Below, piece after piece: positions 59,501 through 64,000 of a stretch of DNA of 64,000 nucleotides. The position numbers and the translations under genes are program-made. The stretch is from Sipunculus nudus (lineage: Eukaryota > Annelida > Sipuncula > Golfingiida > Sipunculidae). Every line of letters begins with the position of its first letter. The first letter of the stretch is position 1. The notes under the pieces were generated by a model that was not told the DNA's origin, made no database searches, and was given only the letters and a program-made list of their open reading frames with translations. The stretch lies in assembly GCA_026874595.1 (NCBI GenBank), contig CM049322.1, forward strand, positions 58,807,886 to 58,871,885, in the 5' to 3' direction.

Positions 59501-60593
59501 AATGAATAGAGGAAATGTGTAATTTTGCATCTGATCACCAAATCAGTTTAAAATTTAACAGTGGAGCCCCTTGTACTAACCCTTCACTGACTTCAGATAA
59601 ATATTTTTGAAGGTGCTGTTATTTTAAGAGAAGTATGCATATTGGTATCTATTCCAATACAGTGTGGGGTTGATACATATTCATGACTACATGAATATTC
59701 ATGTTATGCATTCACAGAGCGAGGACCAAGAACATCATACATTTGCCACCAGTTGTTTCACTCAGTTCAGGATCCTGTTCATGAGGACATTCATGTCCAT
59801 CATCAGAGACACGGTGAGTGTCACAGAAAATATCAACCACCTCACAGAGATATCTTGTTTTTTTTTTTTTTATCAAACATGTAATGTTGAAGTTTTTCCA
59901 TGAACGGGCACATCAGTCAAGTGTCGAGTTATATGATGTCACAGGCATTTTCTGTTTTTGAAATTTTTGTGTTAACTGAACAATATTTTGACAGTTGCAC
60001 TCAATCTTTGCTGTTTTGTAATTAATGGATATTGCACTTGAATTGTCACTGCTAGAACCTTACAACAGTGGCAACTTTTTGTCCCAAATGGCATATACTA
60101 TTTCTTATTCTTAATTCCTGCATTTTATGAAAATAATACCATAGTATTGAGTTATCTGGTTCCAAAATCAAGTGGCCACATTTGAAAATATACAAGTAAG
60201 TTATCTATATCTTTTGGATCTACAGTAAAAAAATTCACATATTAATGATTTTATGGATGATGTGCTACTGAATATGGTAATAATATGCTAATGACATGAT
60301 GTGTAAATGAATATTGTAATAATATGCTAATGACCTGATGTATAAATGAACATGGTAATAATTTGCCAACGAACTGATGACATATAAATGAATATGGTAA
60401 TTATATGCTAATGACATGTTTTAGACCCTGACCAGACTTCGTTTGATCTCTCACCTGGCTGTCGGGATCCTCATCGGCCTTCTGTATCTGGGTATCGGTA
60501 ACGAGTCCAGCAAGGCGTACAACAATGCAGGGTGTCTTTTCTTCTGTATGCTGTTTCTCATGTTCACAGCTTTAATGCCCACAGTCCTTACAT
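32385..60593 (+). CDS. ABCG1/ABCG4-clade half-transporter gene, partial (nine exons seen)
   Basis: Joined exons: 32385-32502, 45959-46148, 48873-49018, 52866-52989, 53679-53793, 54250-54512, 56592-56609 (or to 56651), 59718-59813 and 60425-60593, giving about 412-426 residues. All junction phases match. ABCG half-transporters have an N-terminal ATPase domain followed by six membrane segments and work as dimers in membranes. The ABCG1/4 branch exports sterols and related lipids in vertebrates. The order here is Walker A, Q-loop, LSGGQ signature, Walker B, H-loop, the NPAD-VMEV-GEYGD stretch typical of this clade, an acidic linker and two membrane segments. The N-terminal exon(s) before the Gly-Phe-Lys-Thr start and everything after the second membrane segment are not in the window. 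No stop or frameshift is seen, so the gene looks functional. The lipid substrate is inferred from the clade only, and I cannot separate ABCG1 from ABCG4. Confidence 0.93.
32503..36729 (+). other. Intron (left part of a 13.5-kb intron)
   Basis: Unique AT-rich intron sequence between the Walker A exon and element X2. It includes a short TA run at about 33060-33072. No other exon or repeat boundary is recognised. Confidence 0.6.
38651..41300 (+). mobile_element. Y2: Helentron-like element nested in X2
   Basis: A close relative of Y1 along its whole length: same 5' hairpin, (GTCC)n tract at about 38698-38749, two core units, tail and CCCTTGTT end. It lies at a different place in X than Y1. It splits the core phrase TTTGATTTTT | TACGA of an X unit, and uninterrupted copies of that phrase (near 15815) give the empty site. 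Confidence 0.72.
42307..43466 (+). mobile_element. E3: E-family element nested in X2
   Basis: The 5' end is slightly decayed (GTATCCTCCAAAAC). The 3' end has TTTTGGCGGATAC, a hairpin and CTAG-TT. It is the counterpart of E2, with the same flanks. Compared with E2 it has lost a piece around 42890-42905, where one half-unit with its palindrome is missing. Confidence 0.74.
43786..45800 (+). mobile_element. E4: longest E-family element, in the ABCG intron
   Basis: GTATCCGCCAAAACG start with hairpin partner, and TTTTGGCGGATAC, GTAGTCG..CGACTAC hairpin and CTAG-TT at the end. The core has about six units of 280 bp. The first four begin with the word CCACACATAAACCC (near 44000, 44280, 44560, 44840), which in E1 occurs only once at the left edge; the last ones begin with GCAGACATCC. 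Seven exact GGTGGCGCCACC palindromes are present. It inserted between T residues (TAATT | CTAG-TT). Confidence 0.77.
45959..46148 (+). CDS. ABCG exon with Q-loop
   Basis: The acceptor is TCTATCCAG and the donor GTAAGG. The exon completes an Arg codon and then reads 63 codons, including [20 protein letters not shown], the Q-loop segment highly characteristic of ABCG1/4. Gln at the Q-loop contacts the ATP-bound magnesium and couples the ATPase to the membrane domain in ABC proteins. It ends at phase 0. It lies only about 160 bp after the end of E4. Confidence 0.95.
47871..47900. repeat. 10-bp tandem repeat, three copies
   Basis: GTGCATATAA repeated three times without change. Confidence 0.85.
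48786..48814 (-). repeat. Solo 3' end of the X/Y family, reverse orientation
   Basis: Read on the minus strand it gives CTGAGCACC then ATGACCCATGGGCCACTT, close to the X1/X2 terminus (inverted repeat, palindrome, tail). No core units are attached, so it is a remnant or a captured end. Confidence 0.45.
48873..49018 (+). CDS. ABCG exon with LSGGQ signature and Walker B
   Basis: The acceptor is TTTGTTTTCAG and the donor GTAAGA. It reads 48 codons from phase 0 and leaves two bases of a Ser codon. [15 protein letters not shown] (signature at 48933-48947) and [10 protein letters not shown] (Walker B with its catalytic Glu) are intact, which argues that the ATPase is active. Confidence 0.96.
49743..49774. 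repeat. 11-bp tandem repeat, about three copies
   Basis: GTCACATGACT in tandem. Each copy carries the palindromic hexamer CACATG/CATGTG type core. Confidence 0.75.
49917..50013. repeat. 55-bp direct repeat, two copies
   Basis: CCCTGTCCACTGCC..GCTGATAACACTCACTGA and following bases occur twice, 55 bp apart, with two or three differences. Confidence 0.8.
50857..52076 (+). mobile_element. V: Helentron-like element in an ABCG intron
   Basis: The 5' end can pair, CCCC..TGGGG (50860-50880), and is followed by GTCTGTCC-rich DNA with two core units of about 150 bp (from about 50895 and 51040). The right end is GCCCCGTGCGAGGGG, then GATGCTTTGCGGTGCCCTTGTT, a hairpin with a CTTGTT tail like the X family. 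Internal words include GACCTTGAC- and AGGTCAAAGGTCA-type boxes (near 51645 and 51834). The boundaries are less certain than for E and X. Confidence 0.5.
52401..52582. repeat. 17-bp minisatellite, about 10-11 copies
   Basis: The unit is CCCATAATATAGAGATG, with variants. A looser continuation with the words CCTATAATATACAGG and GACTGTAAT goes on to about 52780, about 85 bp before the acceptor of the Walker B/H-loop exon. Confidence 0.85.
52866..52989 (+). CDS. ABCG exon with D-loop and H-loop
   Basis: The acceptor is CATTTCAG and the donor GTTAGT. It completes Ser and reads 41 codons: GLDSASCFQ (D-loop, with the preceding DEPTS), [21 protein letters not shown] with the H-loop His at 52951-52953. 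It ends at phase 0. A 27-bp minisatellite starts 22 bp after the donor. Confidence 0.95.
53012..53162. repeat. 27-bp minisatellite, about 5.5 copies
   Basis: The unit is AGTAATAAACTCTCACGTAA plus TAGAGAT, nearly perfect. It lies just inside the intron, 22 bp from the exon end. Since 27 is divisible by three it stays open on both strands, which produces false open frames. Confidence 0.9.
53549..53703. repeat. 53-bp tandem repeat spanning an intron-exon boundary
   Basis: Two near-identical 53-bp copies (53598-53650 and 53651-53703) and a more decayed first copy (53549-53597). Each carries GTATTTACCAGGTATTTCTG, a pyrimidine tract, an AG acceptor and the first codons of the exon (CTGTACATGATGGCAGAGGG). 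The exon continuing at 53704 restarts with the same word GTATTTACCA, so the unit includes coding sequence. Confidence 0.9.
53679..53793 (+). CDS. ABCG exon after the H-loop
   Basis: The acceptor is TGTATTTCAG (last copy of the 53-bp repeat) and the donor GTGAGC. It reads 38 codons, [13 protein letters not shown] .. VPYL .. [10 protein letters not shown], and leaves one base. The YHNPAD motif marks the end of the ATPase domain in ABCG1/4. I chose the third acceptor because only it runs into an uninterrupted frame. Confidence 0.93.
53951..53973 (-). repeat. Possible solo X/Y-family hairpin end, reverse orientation
   Basis: On the minus strand it reads CATGACCCATGGATCACCTG, one or two changes from the X-family terminal palindrome and tail. 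The upstream inverted repeat is missing, so this may be chance. Confidence 0.25.
54138..54241. repeat. 26-bp minisatellite, four copies, abutting an acceptor
   Basis: The unit is AGTAACATTAGACTTGTGTT plus TTTATC, in four copies. The last copy runs into CATAATTCTCAG, the acceptor of the next exon, so the intron's branch and pyrimidine region is itself repeat DNA. Confidence 0.92.
54250..54512 (+). CDS. ABCG exon: end of ATPase region and acidic linker
   Basis: The acceptor is AATTCTCAG and the donor GTGAGT. It completes Val and reads 87 codons. It begins [10 protein letters not shown], the conserved stretch joining the ATPase domain to the linker, then becomes a Lys/Asp/Ser/Thr-rich low-complexity linker with the acidic run GSDDDEST. 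Linkers here vary in sequence across ABCG1/4 proteins. It ends at phase 0. Confidence 0.93.
54590..54850 (+). repeat. Interspersed repeat related to 21130-21408
   Basis: Begins CACACCTCCACCAAGGCGG and contains CCTGAACATTTCATCAAAAT followed by an ACACACAGACAGACAAG run. It aligns in order with the copy at 21130-21408 across the AAAATNTAATC and CCTGAANATTTCAT words. Confidence 0.5.
55845..55882. repeat. TA/CA microsatellite
   Basis: TATATATATAAATATATATATA followed by CACACACACACA. Confidence 0.9.
56263..56282. repeat. (CA)n microsatellite
   Basis: About ten CA units in intron sequence. Confidence 0.9.
56592..56651 (+). CDS. ABCG linker microexon with two possible donors
   Basis: The acceptor is CTCCGTGACGTACAG. 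The exon reads DSSDSE and then meets GTAAAC at 56610 (18-nt exon). If that donor is skipped it reads [14 protein letters not shown] and meets GTAATC at 56652 (60-nt exon). Both keep phase 0 into the next exon. If neither is used, the frame reads on for 24 more codons to TGA at 56724-56726, giving a truncated half-protein. In human ABCG1 two isoforms differ by 12 residues in this same linker. Which form is made cannot be told from the sequence. Confidence 0.7.
56727..59717 (+). other. Intron of about 3 kb
   Basis: AT-rich DNA with a C18 run at 57299-57316. No exon or bounded repeat is recognised. Confidence 0.5.
57299..57316. repeat. Poly-C run, 18 bp
   Basis: An uninterrupted run of C in intron sequence. 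Confidence 0.95.
59718..59813 (+). CDS. ABCG exon leading to the first membrane segment
   Basis: The acceptor is GCATTCACAG and the donor GTGAGT. It has 32 codons at phase 0: [17 protein letters not shown], then [15 protein letters not shown], the amphipathic helix that precedes the membrane domain in ABCG proteins. Confidence 0.94.
60287..60424. repeat. ~39-bp minisatellite, three to four copies, abutting an acceptor
   Basis: The unit is TGCTAATGACATGATGTGTA plus AATGAATATGGTAATAATA. Copies start near 60287, 60326, 60365 (decayed) and 60407. The last reads TGCTAATGACATGTTTTAG and ends in the acceptor AG of the next exon. Confidence 0.85.
60425..60593 (+). CDS. ABCG exon with membrane segments 1 and 2
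   Basis: The acceptor is ATGTTTTAG and the donor GTAAGT. It reads 56 codons and leaves one base for a following Phe codon. [19 protein letters not shown] is membrane segment 1, with the GNES loop after it; [20 protein letters not shown] is segment 2. It is the last exon in the window. The remaining segments lie to the right, past the W/Z repeats. Confidence 0.95.
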
Positions 60594-61144
60594 GTAAGTC
60601 AGTCACACGTCATCTTTATCTCATATAAATCAAGGATAAACATGGATTTAATTTTCGTACATTGACAGGCTAGGTTGGATATGTATGTGCTGCAATGTGA
60701 CAGTTTTGTATAGTAATAAACCAATATTAAAGTGATTTTTAACATGACTGGGATGTTTTTATAGAAGTAATTATAATGACCTATACATTAATATAATGAT
60801 GTATACAATGTTGCATGAAGACATTAAAAGGAATGACTAACAGGAGCCCAGCCAGCCTGGCCTGTTTCATGAGTCAGGCAGACTGAGGGTAATCTTCAAG
60901 GTGTTTAGCATATTTGTAATTGTATCCCCAGACAGAGTCGGGATACAATGTTTTTCACGACAGTCCCGCTGCAGCCGCCGCCACCGCAGAAAAATGTTTT
61001 GAGCTGGATAACTAAAAAAATATTTCACTGATCTTTTTCAAACTTTACATTTATATAGATATAGGTAAGGGGATGAAGCCTTTTTAAAATGGGGTCATGA
61101 CCTATGCTAGGAGAGTGACCTTGACCTTGAATAGGTCCATTTTT

Positions 61145-62871
61145 ATGCCCCCGCCACAAAGTGGCCGGGGCATATAGTTTTACCCATGTCCGTCATTCCG
61201 TCATTCCGTCCTTCCGTGATTCCGAAATGAAACTGTTGTACGGACTTTTTTTCGCAATGCCTGCAGATATTGGCCTGATTTTTGGTGTGTGGGCAGATAT
61301 AGACCAGTTACAGATTGAGTTCGCATTTCATCCCGGTTGACCTACTTTTAACCGTTTTACGACTCCTAAACTTAGAAAATTTCATCAAAAATAGAAATAT
61401 TCATGACAGATACACATGTATGGACTTTTTTTCGCAGTGCCTGCAGATATTGGCCTGATTTTTGGTATGTGAGCAGATATAGACCAGTTACAGATTGAGT
61501 TCGGGTTTCATCCTGGTTGACCTACTTTTGACCGTTTTACGGCTCCTAAACTTAGAAAATTTCATGAAAAATAGAAATATTCATGACAGATACACATGTA
61601 TGGACTTTTTTTCGCAATGCCTGCAGATATTGGCCTGATTTTTGGTGTGTGAGCAGATATAGACCAGTTACAGATCGAGTTCACGTTTTGTCCTGGTTGA
61701 CCTACTTTTGACCATTTTACAGCTCCTAAACTTAGAAAATTTCATGAAAAATATGAAATTTCATGACAAATACACATGTACGGTTTTTTTTTCTCAGTGC
61801 CTGCAGATATTGGCCTGATTTTTGGTGTGTGGACAGATATAGACCAGTTACAGATCGAGTTCGCGTTTCGTCCTGGTTAACCTACTTTTGACCGTTTTAC
61901 GGCTCCTAAACTTAGAAATTTTCATGAAAAATAGATATATTCATGACAGATACACATGTACGGACTTTTTTTCGCAATGCCTGCAGATATTGGCCTAATT
62001 TTTGGTGTGTGGGCAGATATAGACCAGTTCCAGATTGAGTTCGCGTTTCGTCCCGGTTGACTTACTTTTGACCGTTTTATGGCTCCTGAACATAGAAAAT
62101 TTCATGAAAAATATGAAATTTCATGACAAATACACATGTACAGACTTTTTTCGCATTGCCTGCTGATTTTGGCCTGATTTTTGGTGTGTCGGCAGATATT
62201 GACCAGTTACAGATGGAGTTCACGTTTTGTCCCAGTTGACCTATTTTTGACCGTTTGACGGTGCTCTAACATAGAAAATTTCATAAAAAAGGTGCACATG
62301 TATGGACTTTTTTTCGCAGTGCCTGCAGATATGGGCCTGATTTTTGGTGTGTAGGCAGATAATGACCAGTTACAGATCGAGTTCTTGTTTTGTCTCAGTT
62401 GACCTACTTTTGACCATTTGACTGCTCCTGAACATAGAAAGTTTCATGAAAAATATAAATTTTCATAACAAATGCATATGTATTGACTTTTTTTCCTCAA
62501 TGCCTGCAGATACCACCCTGATTTTTTTGGTGTGGGCAGATAATGACAGTTAAAGATGGAGTTTGCGTTTCATCCCGGTTGACCTACTTTTGAATGTTTT
62601 ACGGATCCTAAACATAGAAAATTTCATGAAAGACAGAAATTTTTATGGAAAATGCACATGTATGGACTTTTTTTCACAATGCCTGCATATACTGGCATGA
62701 TTTTTGGTGTGTTGCTTGATAATGACCCGTTACAGATCGAGTTTGCATTTTGCCCTTGTTGACCTACTTTTGACCATACGACATCTCCTGAACTTAAAAA
62801 ATTTTCAAAATTTTAAAAATGTTTCTAATTTGCCCAAGGCGGGGGCATTCGTGTCATTCCGACACATCTAG
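61145..62871 (+). mobile_element. Z: Helentron-like element, ~178-bp core x9, nested in W
   Basis: The 5' hairpin is ATGCCCCCGCCAC..GTGGCCGGGGCAT (61145-61173), followed by a CCGTCATT-type tract. There are nine core units with starts near 61243, 61423, 61603, 61783, 61963, 62142, 62306, 62485 and 62665. The 3' end has the inverted copy GGCGGGGGCAT, the hairpin GTGTC-attcc-GACAC and ATCTAG, followed by TT. This is the same design and the same CTAG-TT end as the E family, with unrelated core sequence. Confidence 0.77.
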
Positions 62872-63242
62872 TTGCTGAAAATAACACAAATTCTTAAATT
62901 TCTCAAGTTAGCTTGCATGGACTGGTCCGAAAAAAAAGGTGACCGAAAATCTTGGATAGCCTTGTGATATACCGGAAACTGGTGGCGCCACCTATTATCC
63001 TTTTCTTGTTTTTACGCCTTTTAATACCCCCATAATTGCCACTTGACAGTACTGTAAGCATTATAAGTCAAAAACTAATGGACAGATTTCTTTCATATTA
63101 TGCACATGTAGAGAGATGGGTTATGGGATGAGGTCTATTTGGGTCATGCCCTTACCATGAGAGTGGCCTTGACATTTAATGTGTCCATATTTGGTGAAAA
63201 TCACACACCTCTTAGGATATCTCCAGTGTTGATAGCCAAATG

Positions 63243-64000
63243 GATTTCAAACGTGACTTATGTATGGCCCTACCACTAAAGTAAGAACCCTATAGGTTCT
63301 AGGGTCATGAGGTCAAAGGTCAAGGTCACTGGACTCGCATCTTAAAAGATACTGTGGATGCATTTTAAGCCAAACTTTCATCCCAGGTCTTCCATCTTGA
63401 ATATATAGCTCACTTGCCAATAGTGGATGATCCATTTTGGGGTCACAAGGTCAAAGGTCAAGGCCACAGGAGCTATCTGTCAAAAATTAGTTTCTGGATG
63501 ATAATTCCTGTTTTTATTGATGTATTGATTTCAAACTTGACTTATATATGTCCCATGGAAAAAGCAAAACTCCAATTGATTTTGGGGTCATGAGGTCAAA
63601 GGTCAAGGTCACAGGACACATCTTTAAAAAGATTGTGGATGCATTTTCAGCCAAACATTTCATCTCAGACCTTTCATCTTGCACATATAGTTCATCTGCC
63701 AATAGAGGAAGACCCCAATCAATTTTGAGGTCACAAGGTCAAAGGCGAAGGTCACAGGAGCCATCTGTCCAAAAATTAGTTTCTGGATGATAATTCTTAC
63801 TTTTATTGATGGATTGATTTCAAACTTGATTTGTATATGACCCAATGAAAATGCAAGACCCAAATTGATTTTGGAGTCATGAGGTCAAAGGTCAAGGTCA
63901 CAGGACACATCTTTAAAAAGATTGTGGATGCATTTTCAGCCAAACAATTATTCTCAGATCTTTCATCATGCACATATATTTCACCTGCCAAGAGTGGAAG
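63243..64000. repeat. ~287-bp tandem repeat with AGGTCA-type boxes
   Basis: Units begin near 63243, 63529 and 63816 (GATTTCAAAC). Each holds one or two boxes of the form GAGGTCAAAGGTCAAGGTCAC (63309, 63447, 63592, a decayed one near 63728, and 63882). It continues past the window edge. Confidence 0.7.

Larger units (their letters stand above)
60920..64000 (+). mobile_element. W: Helentron-like element, runs off the right edge, with nested Z
   Basis: The 5' hairpin TTGTATCCC..GGGATACAA (60919-60947) resembles the E start. The body has diverged units. The unit at 63060-63210 matches the one at 61010-61145 that Z interrupts. From about 63240 a repeat of about 287 bp (copies near 63243, 63529 and 63816) carries AGGTCAAAGGTCAAGGTCA-type boxes. 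One exact GGTGGCGCCACC lies at 62991-63002, preceded by a phrase shared with the E core. No 3' end is visible, so the right part could be a second element. Confidence 0.5.

Overview
The window looks like animal nuclear DNA, most likely from a bivalve mollusc. It is AT-rich, carries one spliced protein gene on the + strand, and is crowded with hairpin-ended, tandem-cored repeats of a kind typical of bivalve genomes. The organism call is inference, and I cannot name a species.

The only gene I can support is an ABCG half-transporter of the ABCG1/ABCG4 clade. Nine coding exons lie between 32385 and 60593. They encode an intact nucleotide-binding domain (Walker A, Q-loop, LSGGQ signature, Walker B, H-loop), an acidic linker and the first two membrane segments. 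The exon(s) for the extreme N-terminus are not recognisable in the first 32 kb. The remaining membrane segments must lie beyond 64000. The gene is therefore partial at both ends, but shows no frameshift or stop.

Layout. 1-6.1 kb: AT-rich DNA with no recognisable gene. 6.1-6.9 kb: a degraded X-type repeat. 8.1-8.4 kb: a 36-bp minisatellite. 9.3-10.8 kb: a piggyBac-like non-autonomous element with TTAA ends and an internal tRNA-like SINE. 13.7-15.2 kb: element E1. 15.5-21.1 kb: composite element X1, with E2 and Y1 nested in it. 22.3-23.3 kb: a 38-bp minisatellite. 30.3-30.6 kb: a MITE with TTA target duplications. 31.6-32.1 kb: a 32-bp minisatellite just upstream of the Walker A exon. 32.5-46 kb: the largest intron seen, mostly filled by composite X2 (with Y2 and E3 nested) and E4. 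46-60.6 kb: the remaining exons, with short minisatellites pressed against several splice sites. 60.9-64 kb: element W with Z nested in it.

The dominant theme is a set of Helentron/HINE-like elements (families E, X/Y, V, W, Z). Each has a hairpin at the 5' end and a tandem core. Where the 3' end is visible it carries an inverted copy of the 5' end, a 3' hairpin and a short tail ending CTAG-TT or CTTGTT. Comparing the copies gives empty insertion sites in T-runs and an order of events. A 12-bp palindrome, GGTGGCGCCACC, is kept across three of these families and in degenerate form in a fourth element.
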